Part shown: positions 30,842-40,769 of the stretch, in pieces
Layout of the letters: each line of letters starts with the position of its first letter
Numbering within the stretch: position 1 is the stretch's first letter
Origin: a bacterium 1XD42-54
GTDB lineage: Bacteria; Bacillota; Clostridia; Lachnospirales; Lachnospiraceae
Reading direction: 5' to 3'
Length of the DNA: 64,000 nucleotides
Assembly: GCA_003612585.1 (NCBI GenBank)
Contig: RAZH01000001.1
Location: 310,001 to 374,000 of the forward strand
Translations under genes and position numbers: made by a program
Notes under the pieces: generated by a model
Database searches by the model: none
Told to the model about the DNA's origin: nothing
The model's input: only the letters and a program-made list of their open reading frames with translations

Positions 30842-31516
30842 CTATTTTAATTTCTTCTTGCGATTAGCCGCTGTGTTTGCTGAAAGGGTATATGTCTTTA
30901 AGCTTTTCATATATTTTTTATATTCACTGTCATATCTGCTTTTTGAGACCTTTTTCTTGTTTATAAAATATCCGGAGCTTTTGCACCATGGTTCGCTTGG
31001 TATGGATCCATATTTATCTTTTCCATACCCGTATTGTGCATATAAAAATATTTTATTCGTCAACTTGTAATTTTTGATGGTATAAAAATGGTGCGGCATA
31101 TAGGAAGCAACTTGATACCGTGCATAAATAGCTTTATACTTTTTACTGATTTGGACACTTTTCGAATAATCCTGTTTAATACCGGCTGAACCAACATAGA
31201 CCACCTTTTTATTTTTAACTGTAAATATATAAGCAAGTGGCTGACAAGGCATATTAGATGCGCCAAACTTTTCTTTAACAATCAATTCCTTGATTCCGTT
31301 TCCATCAATATCAACGGTCGTAAAGTAAGCGCCTTTTAATGAAACCTTATCATAATACTTATCCGGGATCTTCACTGTCTTTTTTGTCAAAAAAGCTCTG
31401 TACAGCGAGTTTACTTTAGAACTGCTTATTTTTGCAGCACTTGCATTTATAGACAGCAGCCCTGTCAGTAAAGAAAAAATAATTACTGATAAAATACGTT
31501 TTAATTTTTTATTCAT
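30842..31516 (-). CDS. Exported protein of unknown function with FG-GAP/VCBS-like loop
   Basis: A 224-residue protein with a signal peptide (hydrophobic core about 9-26, cleavage near ASA). Lysine-rich and basic. The stretch TTVDIDGNGIKELIVKE is the calcium-loop pattern common in exported Clostridia proteins; no catalytic motif is recognised. AAGAGGAA precedes the start, and the gene lies 18 bases after the C39/ricin protein gene, so the two are probably co-transcribed. Confidence 0.7.
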   Translation of the reverse strand: MNKKLKRILSVIIFSLLTGLLSINASAAKISSSKVNSLYRAFLTKKTVKIPDKYYDKVSLKGAYFTTVDIDGNGIKELIVKEKFGASNMPCQPLAYIFTVKNKKVVYVGSAGIKQDYSKSVQISKKYKAIYARYQVASYMPHHFYTIKNYKLTNKIFLYAQYGYGKDKYGSIPSEPWCKSSGYFINKKKVSKSRYDSEYKKYMKSLKTYTLSANTAANRKKKLK

Positions 31517-31534
31517 TTTGTTATTCCTCTTATT

Positions 31535-34500
31535 TTAATACTTTTTATAAACCGCTTTCGCGCTTATTCCGCTTCCACGCAGAAGCTTCTTATACGCGTT
31601 CAATTGTTTCTTCGGGACTTTCACCACAATCCTCTTCGCTGTTCCTGAAAATGCCTTGCTCCCTACCTGCTTTTTCCCCAGATGCTTCGTCTTAATTAAG
31701 ATGCTCTTTAAGCTCTTGCATCCATAAAACGCCTGCGCCTTGACCATTTTTACATTGCCCGGAAGTGTGATCTTGGTCAGCGCCGTACATTTTCCAAATG
31801 CCTTTTTCCCGATTGTATGCAGCACGGATGACAGTGAAATACTTTTCAGTCTGCTGCACCCGTAAAAAGCATTATCCCCTATCGCTGCCACCCGTTTGCC
31901 GCCGCTTACCTTCGTCAGCTTTTTGCATCCATAAAACGCATTCGCTTCTATACTTTGCACAAAATCCCCAATCGTAACACTGACAAGGCTTTTATTCGAC
32001 TGGAATGCCTTCTTTCCTATGCCCGTAACCTTACATACGTGATTTTCTGCCTGAATGCTTTTCGGGATTACTACCTTCGACGTTTTGGCATTTATCGGTT
32101 TTACATACGTAACTGTTTCAAGGTCCTTATTCACACGGTAAACCCCACCGCTCTTTTTGTCCTTTATCACCAGACCTACATACCAGTTCCTGCTTCCTGT
32201 TTCTTCTGCCGATGGCTTCTGGGGATCCGGCTCTGGTTTTGGTTCGGACTCCGACTGGGCCGGAAGCACCGCTGTCGTTTCTATTTTTTCTTCCTGGCAC
32301 ACCGTACACGAGTATACAATGACTCCCTTCTTCCCGACCTCTGCCGGATAGAGGGTTGTTCCTGCATCCCATGTATGCGGCAATACACCGGTTACGCTTC
32401 CTTCCTGCAGGACTGCCCCGCAGATCCCGCAGCATACGTCTCCCGTATAGCCTGGTTCCTTACAGGTGGCCTGTTTCACATTTTTCACTTCTGTTATACC
32501 TGCATGGCCCAGGGCAGGCAATTCTTCCTGCATGGTTGTTCCATCTATGGTACAGGTATAGGTCTTTATCCCTGTCTCCGTACAGGTTGATGCTTTTGTT
32601 ATTACTCCTGTATCCCACTTATGTCCAGTTTTTGGTATGATATTCCCTGATTCAACCACCTGCCCACAGGCCTTGCAGTAAATATCCCCGGAATACCCAT
32701 CCTCTGTACAGGTTGCCTCTTTGCTGTCACGCAGCTCGCTCTCTCCGATATGTCCAACGCTTTCCACTTGCTCTGTCTCTGTCTTTCCGCAGGCTGTACA
32801 CCGGAACTGAATTTCTCCTGGCTCCTGGCAGGTTGTCTCTTTTACCGTCTCCCCTGTGCTCCAGGTGTGCCCCAGCGCCGGAATGCTTTCCGTATAACAG
32901 TCTCCACAGCCTTCACACGTAAATGTTTTGACTCCCGCTTCCTCACAGGCCGCCGCCTTTGTAACCTTTCCTTTGTTATAATGATGGATGACCCGAATTG
33001 AAAAAACGCCTGTTGCAGGATCGTGATTGGTATCACCGGCAGCAGTAACTGTAATCTTTACACTTCCGGCTTTTTTAGCAGTCAGTTGCCCTTTTGCATC
33101 TACTTCTGCTACCGCAGGGAGATCGGATGCATAACTCAGCTTTCCATACCCGCTTACCCCCAGCGTTACAGTTTCCGTATCCTCTACCGTGAGGCTGTCC
33201 AGGCCCAGGCCTATGAGCTGCGGTATCTTTTGGATAGAAAAATGTATGCTCTGTGTGCCAGTGTAGTATCCACGCCCTTCTGCCTTTACTGTTGCGCTGC
33301 CTGCATTTATATTGTTTTCATAGGAAACTGTATACGATGACTGGGATAAGACCTGTCCCCTGCTGTCCTTCAGCGTGACCCTTGGCTTCTTTGCGGTTCC
33401 GTCATAGCTATAAGCTGTTTTATCCAGCTCCATCGTACAGAGCGCAAGGCTTTCTTTCGCTGTAAGGCTCACCGCAGCGCTATTCCTTTTCCCTCCTGTC
33501 GCCGCATTCTTTGCCTGTACGCAAATCTGGTACTTACCGGCTGCCAGTTTCATCAAATATGGAGCACCCTCCAGATCCTGGATACGCTGCTTTATTTCCG
33601 TTCCGGCTTCGTCATAAATAAGGATATCATAGGATGTAGCATTCTGCGCCCCAGTCCAATGGATTCTGACATTTCCCGCTTCCTGTTCCGGCACTTCCTC
33701 TACTGTTACGGTTGGGGTTCCAATAACAACGTCTCCTGTCTTTTCGATATCAAACAGCTGGTTTGACGAATACTGCAGACGGAAAGTCCCCAACGAGCCT
33801 TTTGCTGCATTATCCCCTCCAAGGACGTCGAACACGCGGCCATTCCCGGATGATTCCACGGTATACCCGTCTGTACTGTTTCCGTAAATAAACCACTTCT
33901 GCAGCTCTGATCCGCTGTAGCCCGCAACCTGAACCGGCGTGTCCCCCTGCGCCTGTGCAGTGATAACGCCCTTTCCTTCTGCACTGTAAATCACGTAGGA
34001 ACCATCCGACTGCCGTTCAAATCTCCAGACCTGTGACAGAGCGTCAGATTCTTGCACGTGCCCATTGATCCTTCCGTTTTCGTAACCGATCGGGCTACGA
34101 CTGTCCGTCGTATAAATTTTGGCCAGGAAACCGGTACCCAGATTGACTGGTGTAGAAGCTGTATCCTCCCTTACTGTGAATTTGACAACGTTACTCTTCG
34201 TGCACGTATAATCGCAGGATGAATCAATATATGCCTCATACTCTCCCGCCGGAAGACTGACAGAACACTTCGTCCCGGTAAGCCCCCACAGACTTTTTAC
34301 ATTTTCTCCCTCCTGGCATTTTCCTTTGTATATCCGCAGGTTATAATCCTTAGTATCAGAAGTCGCACTCCATTCAAAACTGGTTTTGGAATAACTGGTT
34401 CCAGGACTGCACGTCAGCTCTGATTTTCCTGGCACCGGATATCCCCAGAACTCAAACCTCTGCGCGTCGGAATAATTCAGTCCATACAGTGCCACGTTAT

Positions 34501-36199
34501 CGCCGGAATTGTTATTGCCATGTGTGACATCCAAAACACGGCTGGCGCATTTCGGCTTTAAATAATACTCGCCGTTCCACCGCCCGTAAATATACCACTT
34601 CTGTCCGTCCCCGCCGTTATAGTCCCATACCTGGACGTTCGTTCCATCTGCATTCCTTCCGTTGTCCACATCCAGAACCTTCCCGTCCTTCACGCTCCGT
34701 ATCACGTACGAGCCGTCGCCCTGCCGTTCCAGCTTCCACAGCTCTTCGTTCGTTCCCGTATTGTAGCCAAGCGCGACATTGCCATTATCATTCGAAAGCG
34801 GGTGCCAGTTTTTCTTAATCAATATCTGTACGTATTTACTGTCCCCGATATCTACCGGCTGTCCGTCACTGATCGTAAAGCTGAAGTTGTTTTCACTTTT
34901 GGCAAGTGAATAGCCATTTTTATAATCTACATACCCTTCATAATATCCTGCCGGAAGGTTTATTTCACAAGACGTCTCCCTGAGCCCCTCCAGTATCTTA
35001 TATGGTTCGCCTTCCCAGACTTTTCCTTTCCAGATTTTCACATCATAACAATCCGCATTGGTATTGTCCCACCATATGGAAGTCGGCGTATAAGTGCTTC
35101 CAGCTGCAACACATGCATGGCCAGATTTGACGGCATCTTTTCCCCAGATAGAAAATTTCTGTGCTGAACCGCCATGCCTTTCCCACATCTGGACATTCGT
35201 TCCGTCTTCAGATGAATCCCCGCTTACGTCAAGTACGTTAGAACTGCAGGCTGCCCGAAATTCGTATGCGCCTGATTCTCCTGTAATATACCAGCGCTGG
35301 TTATTGGCCCCACTATACTCATACAATGAGACGTTGGTTCCCTTCTCAGTGCCGCCCATTTCTACATCCATACACCGGCCATCCTGGGCTGTAATCTTAT
35401 AGCTTCCATCACCCTGCCGCTCAAAATGCCAAACTTTACTGTCTGCATCTCCGCTGGATATGGAAATGTTATTTCCGGAAAGATCCGGCGTTACATGTTT
35501 CCAGGATTTGGTGTTGATTATGTATGCGTAGAAGTTGTCTCCGAGGTTGACGTAAGGCTGAACCGATGTTTGAACTGATTCAATTATATAAAAAGTATTT
35601 CTTACACCTATTGAAGTCAACTGAGATTCTGTTTTCCACGCATAGCCTTTTGAAGTACCTCTATTTGATGAAGGGAAGGAATCCAATAACAGATATTCAT
35701 CATTTGAACTTTTATAATCGACAATACACATAATATGACCTGGTTTGCTGCATATCGCTACTGCACCCTTAATCAAATAATCTTTTAATTTTGAATATCC
35801 CACAACTGTTTCTGCATATTTTATTCCATAACTATCACCCTTTTTATCTGCAAAATTTTTGTATAAACCATATGCTGTCCCACTTCCATTTACCCGATAC
35901 CCATTATTAACTGAATAATCTGCCAACATCTTAGGCTCTATAAAAGAATCGTTTAAGTAGTAAACTGCATTTGTATATGATAATATTCCACATCCTGCTT
36001 CCCCGATCGTTGTCTTTTGAGTACCGGCTGCATCTTTATAACCATACGAATGAGAAGACCACCTACTATCTTTTTGTTTATATACAGTTATATCGCTTGC
36101 ATATACGATTTTAAAATTAGAACCAACAATCATCAAAAGAGCTATTACTATTACAGCATTCCAAATCCCTAATCTACCAATAAATTTTTTTATGTTCAT
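31535..36199 (-). CDS. Secreted C39-like peptidase / ricin-type lectin / LRR surface protein
   Basis: Exported protein of 1554 residues: signal peptide (1-34); C39-like cysteine-peptidase domain (about 36-205) with C70 in GEAGCGILSY, H156 in GHIMCIVDY and D174 in LLLDSFPS; three ricin B-type beta-trefoils (about 215-350, 460-590, 690-820; motifs such as VWHFERQGDGSYKI, LDVDNGRNADGTNVQVW) separated by Ig-like modules; fibronectin/Big_2-like domains; five CxxC cell-surface repeats (about 1085-1290); and about six BspA-type LRRs at the C-terminus. The CxxC and LRR modules match those of the BspA-like gene downstream, so the two share an architecture. Likely binds carbohydrate and cleaves or processes peptides outside the cell; target unknown. 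Confidence 0.85.
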   Translation of the reverse strand: MNIKKFIGRLGIWNAVIVIALLMIVGSNFKIVYASDITVYKQKDSRWSSHSYGYKDAAGTQKTTIGEAGCGILSYTNAVYYLNDSFIEPKMLADYSVNNGYRVNGSGTAYGLYKNFADKKGDSYGIKYAETVVGYSKLKDYLIKGAVAICSKPGHIMCIVDYKSSNDEYLLLDSFPSSNRGTSKGYAWKTESQLTSIGVRNTFYIIESVQTSVQPYVNLGDNFYAYIINTKSWKHVTPDLSGNNISISSGDADSKVWHFERQGDGSYKITAQDGRCMDVEMGGTEKGTNVSLYEYSGANNQRWYITGESGAYEFRAACSSNVLDVSGDSSEDGTNVQMWERHGGSAQKFSIWGKDAVKSGHACVAAGSTYTPTSIWWDNTNADCYDVKIWKGKVWEGEPYKILEGLRETSCEINLPAGYYEGYVDYKNGYSLAKSENNFSFTISDGQPVDIGDSKYVQILIKKNWHPLSNDNGNVALGYNTGTNEELWKLERQGDGSYVIRSVKDGKVLDVDNGRNADGTNVQVWDYNGGDGQKWYIYGRWNGEYYLKPKCASRVLDVTHGNNNSGDNVALYGLNYSDAQRFEFWGYPVPGKSELTCSPGTSYSKTSFEWSATSDTKDYNLRIYKGKCQEGENVKSLWGLTGTKCSVSLPAGEYEAYIDSSCDYTCTKSNVVKFTVREDTASTPVNLGTGFLAKIYTTDSRSPIGYENGRINGHVQESDALSQVWRFERQSDGSYVIYSAEGKGVITAQAQGDTPVQVAGYSGSELQKWFIYGNSTDGYTVESSGNGRVFDVLGGDNAAKGSLGTFRLQYSSNQLFDIEKTGDVVIGTPTVTVEEVPEQEAGNVRIHWTGAQNATSYDILIYDEAGTEIKQRIQDLEGAPYLMKLAAGKYQICVQAKNAATGGKRNSAAVSLTAKESLALCTMELDKTAYSYDGTAKKPRVTLKDSRGQVLSQSSYTVSYENNINAGSATVKAEGRGYYTGTQSIHFSIQKIPQLIGLGLDSLTVEDTETVTLGVSGYGKLSYASDLPAVAEVDAKGQLTAKKAGSVKITVTAAGDTNHDPATGVFSIRVIHHYNKGKVTKAAACEEAGVKTFTCEGCGDCYTESIPALGHTWSTGETVKETTCQEPGEIQFRCTACGKTETEQVESVGHIGESELRDSKEATCTEDGYSGDIYCKACGQVVESGNIIPKTGHKWDTGVITKASTCTETGIKTYTCTIDGTTMQEELPALGHAGITEVKNVKQATCKEPGYTGDVCCGICGAVLQEGSVTGVLPHTWDAGTTLYPAEVGKKGVIVYSCTVCQEEKIETTAVLPAQSESEPKPEPDPQKPSAEETGSRNWYVGLVIKDKKSGGVYRVNKDLETVTYVKPINAKTSKVVIPKSIQAENHVCKVTGIGKKAFQSNKSLVSVTIGDFVQSIEANAFYGCKKLTKVSGGKRVAAIGDNAFYGCSRLKSISLSSVLHTIGKKAFGKCTALTKITLPGNVKMVKAQAFYGCKSLKSILIKTKHLGKKQVGSKAFSGTAKRIVVKVPKKQLNAYKKLLRGSGISAKAVYKKY

Positions 36200-36312
36200 T
36201 TTTAGTACACCAGTCTTTCTAAGATTTTATAACACACATTTCTCAAGATCCTCTCACAATTACTATGTATTCTCCGATAAACATTCATTAAATCTCTATA
36301 CTAATTCTGATT

Positions 36313-36978
36313 TCATACCCGAAGATCCAGGTAAGTATCTATAATATACCTTACGCATTGATCTTGGCTCCCATATTCACTCAGCAACATAATTTTGAGC
36401 TTATCTCCCCTACTTTTATGATATCTCCGTTCATCAGTATTTCTTGCATGACAAAAATCCCGGTAAATAGACTCCGCTGCATTTTCATATTCCCAATATT
36501 CATTTGAGCCACTCGCTAATTGAGGGCTAACTTTTTCTACATTCTGTACATCCTGATAAGAGCGGTTATCATATTGATCTGAGGCCACAATACTACTGCG
36601 CTCATAGTTAGATTCAACTACCCTTCTGTCACTATTTTTACTGCTATCGTATGAATTGCCCAAAAATAATTTATAAAGCAAAAAACCTACTACACAAAAT
36701 CCTATAAGTTGTGCCAGCGCTTCTATATTAAAGGCCGCTCCGTCCATCCCGAATTTTGATATTTTCGCTACAAGCAATATACTTGTACTCAATATGCACG
36801 ATATAATCGTATGCTTTTTTACAATCAAAAAGGCAAAAACAATCCATAATAAGAAAGCAAGAAACCCACTAATCTCTGCGCCTCCTATATCTCGAGTATT
36901 AGCCATCAATGTTGCCACAAGTGTTACCCATAAGAAACCGCAAAATCCAATAAATATTTCTTTAATTCCTTTTAACAT
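36313..36978 (-). CDS. Membrane protein with four transmembrane helices and a cytoplasmic tail
   Basis: A 221-residue protein with hydrophobic segments at about 8-26, 35-52, 58-72 and 85-107, followed by a polar tail of about 110 residues ending in a helical domain (ENAAESIYRDFCHARNTDERRYHKSRGDKLKIM). I do not recognise a family. It sits 113 bases upstream of the C39/ricin protein gene in the same orientation and could be its partner in export or immunity, but nothing in the sequence proves that. Confidence 0.65.
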   Translation of the reverse strand: MLKGIKEIFIGFCGFLWVTLVATLMANTRDIGGAEISGFLAFLLWIVFAFLIVKKHTIISCILSTSILLVAKISKFGMDGAAFNIEALAQLIGFCVVGFLLYKLFLGNSYDSSKNSDRRVVESNYERSSIVASDQYDNRSYQDVQNVEKVSPQLASGSNEYWEYENAAESIYRDFCHARNTDERRYHKSRGDKLKIMLLSEYGSQDQCVRYIIDTYLDLRV

Positions 36979-37446
36979 TATTCAGCTTTCCTCCCTACTA
37001 TTTTTTCCGCAGTATACTGCAAAATTAATAATGGAAAATGTATAGTTATCCCATACAGAATTCTTCTGTTCGATCTGTGTGAATACGTATCAAAAGATTT
37101 GCAAAGGCAAGCAGAACAGGGATATAGTTCATATTTGGGGCGAGCCCTCTGTACACCGCTTTTCAATAAGCAACTACTATTTTACAATTATGAATGCTCT
37201 GCTTTACATCGAATAGATGATTTTCTGTTTTCAATCGCTTCATCCCATCGGATTCCCTGATAATCATTGGGCAGCTTGATGTACAAAGGTCATACATTCA
37301 TCTGGCATTCCGGACACAAACACTTTTTGCTATTCAGTGTTCCTATGTATTGGGCTATATTAAGATAACCAAAATCACCTACACAACCGCATCATTTCAT
37401 CTGCTTCTGTGTAATTTCTTTGTACGCAAGTATACAATATCTCATA
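36979..37446 (-). other. 468-base stretch without an intact gene; possible zinc-ribbon remnant
   Basis: AT-rich. On the minus strand a short open stretch (about 37290-37395) reads GDFGYLNIAQYIGTLNSKKC then CPECQMNV and stop, with cysteines spaced like a small zinc ribbon, but no start codon or upstream partner is present. Otherwise nothing recognisable. Confidence 0.3.
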
Positions 37447-38595
37447 TCATGCTAATGCATTTGCTATGTCAGCCACATATTGCGGAACTGCAATCCATTC
37501 TGTTATAACCTGATCCCGAATTGTTCCGTCCTTATAGAAATAAGTATATTTAATCTCATTACCAAAACTGTCATATTCCCACTCTTCCCAATTGCCTCCG
37601 AGAAAACACTTTATTGGCTGGTTATTGGAATTATATTCCCACTTTCTCCATATCTCTTCTCCCACGCCGTCTTCCGTTACATCGTGTAATTCATGCGTAA
37701 TATTACCATAGCTATCATACTCAAACTCGTCATACGGATATCCATCATAGTAATCTAAATCACTCCATCTTCGCATAGTTCTAAGGCTTCCAGTCTCGTC
37801 ATACTCATAGTCTTCCGTAAACATTTCATGCCTCCAATCGTCCTTATAGATCACCTCCCCTTTTTCGTCATAGGAATAAAAAATAATGCCATAATCATAT
37901 TCTTCCACCATCGCATTTTCTTCATCAAGATATTCAAATATACATTCATTTGTTATATCCTCTTCCCACCCTTTACTACTGTAAACATTTAATTCATGGG
38001 TTGTTACTTTTTTAATTCTATCTTTTTCATCATACTCATATACGTTATAGCCTTTGTTAAAAATAGAAACGCTATTATCCGTGCTATATTTTCTTCCGTC
38101 TGTATTATATTCGATTACCCTCACATATTGCTCATTATCAAATCCGTCAAATCCTTTCATTTTTATTAAATCATCGGAGGAATTATACTCATATACGGTA
38201 CTCTTTATAATATCATTATTTGCATTATGCGATGTTTCTTTTACAAGTTTACCATTTTGATCATATTCGTACCGATACAAATGTTCCAGCACCTCTTTAT
38301 CATTTATGCACTTTTTTTCAACTAACTGCTCACTATCATTAAATGACATCAGAGTACTCTCATTTACTGTATTTGAATCATCATAAAAATCTGAATAATC
38401 GTGAAACGTTGTCAATGTCAAAACATTTCCATCCCAACTATAACAGCTTTCTGGATGATTAATTTCTTGATGGTTTTCATATGTTGTTATCTTTGAGCCA
38501 ACAATATACTGCACATCCTCCTGTCCATAAACCGCTACGGGTGCCGACAGCATTAATACAAACAGCACTCCTAATACTTTTTTATTCTTCGCCAT
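37447..38595 (-). CDS. Exported RHS/YD-repeat-like protein
   Basis: A 382-residue protein with a signal peptide (cleavage near VYG). The body consists of degenerate YD-type repeats: RYEYDQNGKLVKETSH, YEYNSSDDLIKMKGFD, NVYEYDEKDRIKKVTTHE, FEYDSYGNITHELHD, at about 20-30 residue intervals and very rich in Y, D and E. Such repeats fold into beta-shells in RHS and teneurin proteins. No toxin domain follows, so this is not an RHS effector; a ligand-binding role is possible. AGAGGAG precedes the ATG. Confidence 0.75.
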   Translation of the reverse strand: MAKNKKVLGVLFVLMLSAPVAVYGQEDVQYIVGSKITTYENHQEINHPESCYSWDGNVLTLTTFHDYSDFYDDSNTVNESTLMSFNDSEQLVEKKCINDKEVLEHLYRYEYDQNGKLVKETSHNANNDIIKSTVYEYNSSDDLIKMKGFDGFDNEQYVRVIEYNTDGRKYSTDNSVSIFNKGYNVYEYDEKDRIKKVTTHELNVYSSKGWEEDITNECIFEYLDEENAMVEEYDYGIIFYSYDEKGEVIYKDDWRHEMFTEDYEYDETGSLRTMRRWSDLDYYDGYPYDEFEYDSYGNITHELHDVTEDGVGEEIWRKWEYNSNNQPIKCFLGGNWEEWEYDSFGNEIKYTYFYKDGTIRDQVITEWIAVPQYVADIANALA

Positions 38596-38656
38596 AACGT
38601 CTCCTCTTTCTTTTTCTCATCAATCGTTCTTTCCTTCCATTTCGTTGCCTCAGTAA

Positions 38657-39508
38657 TCAACTGGCCAGATTTATCCCATAAAACCAACGTCTGTTCTGAT
38701 AAAAATAGTTACTATAGTTACCGACCTTCTGCCATCCGGTTTTTCCGTTCTTCTTGAATTGCAAATAAGCCTTCCCGCCGCTTACCTTAATCTTCGTCAA
38801 CGTCAGTACGTCGTTGCGTTTTGCTGTGAACGCTTTCTTCTTCAGGTTAGTGCTGGTATAGAAGGAAACGGAATTTGCAACCCGGAAACTATTCTTTTTC
38901 GCCAGATAACTTGACTTAACAGCAGCCGTATTCGATTTTAATTTGAATTTTCCGTTTTTATAAGTATATGTAAATTTCCAGTCGATCCACCCCGTCTCTG
39001 GAGGCTGATAAGATTGCTGTACTTTGATCTCACTGCCGGAAACACTTACCACCCTGCCGTCATAGCAGGCAAACGATTTCTTTTCTGACGGAAGTTCCAA
39101 TACACGTACCAGCTTTTTGGTCTTTTTATCATAGCGGTATATTTCATTGAGTACATTTGTGGAACTGTCGCCATTGGCAATGATTTGAATAAATTCCTTG
39201 TTTTTGGCCATATAAAGATATTGGACTGTCAAGTCATTAAAATATAATGCCTGTTTAGAAAGAGCCTGTTTGCCATTTACTGAAACGGTAAAGCCATCAG
39301 TTCCTTTTGATCTTTTCATTTTGACCTTAACCGTGTCGCTTTTGCCATCTCCGGTGACATCTTTTGAAAAAGTAAGATTTTTCACCTGCCTCCAGCTGTT
39401 TATCTTCCCCTGTTTAGCAGCCTGCACTGGCAGAGAATACATTGCAAATACAGCAGTTAAGCATAAAAATACACGTATCAGCTTTCTGATCATTCTTTTG
39501 GTTTTCAT
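38657..39508 (-). CDS. Exported protein with VCBS-like loop and C-terminal SH3-like region
   Basis: A 283-residue basic exported protein. Signal peptide at residues 1-31 (cleavage near VQA). The stretch DVTGDGKSDTVKVKMKRSKG resembles a VCBS/FG-GAP calcium loop; the C-terminal 75 residues (VANSVSFYTSTNLKKKAFTA, then GKTGWQKVGNYSNYF) look like an SH3-type cell-wall-binding fold. Start at 39508 with AGAAGGAA is preferred to the earlier in-frame codon, which would put charged residues ahead of the signal peptide. Confidence 0.7.
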   Translation of the reverse strand: MKTKRMIRKLIRVFLCLTAVFAMYSLPVQAAKQGKINSWRQVKNLTFSKDVTGDGKSDTVKVKMKRSKGTDGFTVSVNGKQALSKQALYFNDLTVQYLYMAKNKEFIQIIANGDSSTNVLNEIYRYDKKTKKLVRVLELPSEKKSFACYDGRVVSVSGSEIKVQQSYQPPETGWIDWKFTYTYKNGKFKLKSNTAAVKSSYLAKKNSFRVANSVSFYTSTNLKKKAFTAKRNDVLTLTKIKVSGGKAYLQFKKNGKTGWQKVGNYSNYFYQNRRWFYGINLAS

Positions 39509-39638
39509 GTTCCTTCTCTCTTTCCTTCTTAATTTTTTCATTGTTTTACCCAGGTGAACCTATCATTCTCCTATTTTATAAAATCTTCCATCTCCAAACA
39601 ATATGTGCCCACAATTGTTCCATCCATATTTATCCCAA

Positions 39639-40616
39639 CTACCTTTGCACATAATAAATCATCTTATTCCCATCAAAGTCTATTTCCATACTCAGCCTTC
39701 CGTTACCTGTCACTATTTCTTGTGGCAGCGTACAGCCAAACATATAATATCCTTCACACAGTGATTCTATTTCTCTCAGCCCTTTTTGTTCGGCTTCTGA
39801 AACATCCATAGCAATTACTGCATTTTCATTTTCAGAATCTGTTTCGTATTGAAATGCCCAACCCTGATATCCGTACTTTTCATCAGATTTCATCTTTACT
39901 GAAAAATCGTTCAGATACTTTTTCTTAGACGTGGTTGTATTTAATACCCTTATCTTCAAAATGGCATAGTCCGCATCATCCCCTGACATTTGTATCTTAT
40001 TCATACCATCATATAAATGCTGAAATGTATCTGCAAATTCAAATGAAAGTACCGTCAACTCACCAAATCCATCAATTTCAACCGTATCTCCAATCTTCAG
40101 ATCACCCACAGCGGTTGCGTCGGCCTCTGCTTTTTCATTCTGATGCAGGACAGCGTCAAAATTCTGCACATCACCTTTCATGCCCTCCGTACTGCTATTC
40201 ATTTCAATGTATTGGTATATCGGATCATAAGAATATCCTGTTTCGTCTAATCTGTATCCGTCTGCTGCTATTTGCATTTCTACCTTGCTCAAAAACTCTG
40301 CATTCGTCTTTTCAAAACTGTTGAAGACTCTGTCGCTGAATTCTTCCGGCTTTATTATTCCTATGTACCAGCTTTGTTCATCGAAATATTTCTGCAGTTC
40401 CTGAGACTGAAAGAGCCGGCCGCGTCTTGCGTATATTTCATTCTTGGCGTAATTAATCACCTGCAGGGACATACCGGCAACATCCTCATTATTTAAGTAT
40501 CTGCTGTCTGAATCAGGAATAATATAAAGTTCTGAATCAGCAGTTGCTCCCAGCCCTAGTATCAAAAAACAAACCACAGCCCAAAACCATCCTAACATTA
40601 TTTTTCTTAATGCCAT
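39639..40616 (-). CDS. Exported YARHG-domain protein with a paralogous C-terminal domain
   Basis: A 325-residue exported protein: signal peptide (about 1-27), YARHG domain (about 50-110; YAKNEIYARRGRLFQSQELQ, then YFDEQSWY), and a C-terminal domain (about 170-325) that is clearly paralogous to the protein encoded at 42249-42824 (shared blocks: GDTVEIDGFGELT, ADYAILKIRVLNT, GYQGWAF, YYMFGCTLP, MEIDFDGN). YARHG domains are extracellular and presumed to bind peptidoglycan-associated ligands. Function unknown. Confidence 0.78.
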   Translation of the reverse strand: MALRKIMLGWFWAVVCFLILGLGATADSELYIIPDSDSRYLNNEDVAGMSLQVINYAKNEIYARRGRLFQSQELQKYFDEQSWYIGIIKPEEFSDRVFNSFEKTNAEFLSKVEMQIAADGYRLDETGYSYDPIYQYIEMNSSTEGMKGDVQNFDAVLHQNEKAEADATAVGDLKIGDTVEIDGFGELTVLSFEFADTFQHLYDGMNKIQMSGDDADYAILKIRVLNTTTSKKKYLNDFSVKMKSDEKYGYQGWAFQYETDSENENAVIAMDVSEAEQKGLREIESLCEGYYMFGCTLPQEIVTGNGRLSMEIDFDGNKMIYYVQR

Positions 40617-40769
40617 AATTTTTCACTCTAATTTCCTTTCGTAAATATATTGTAATATAATCCGTTGCTTTTAATTTTCTCGTACATGATGTGCAACTTT
40701 TCAGGATGTTCAAACATTCATTTAAAATCTGTGTTCTAATTTGCCAGAAGAGTTACAACAATACAATAT

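Noticed and set aside
37447-38595. The YD-rich protein as an RHS polymorphic toxin
   Set aside because: It is too short (382 residues), has no RHS core cap motif and no C-terminal toxin domain, and no immunity gene follows.
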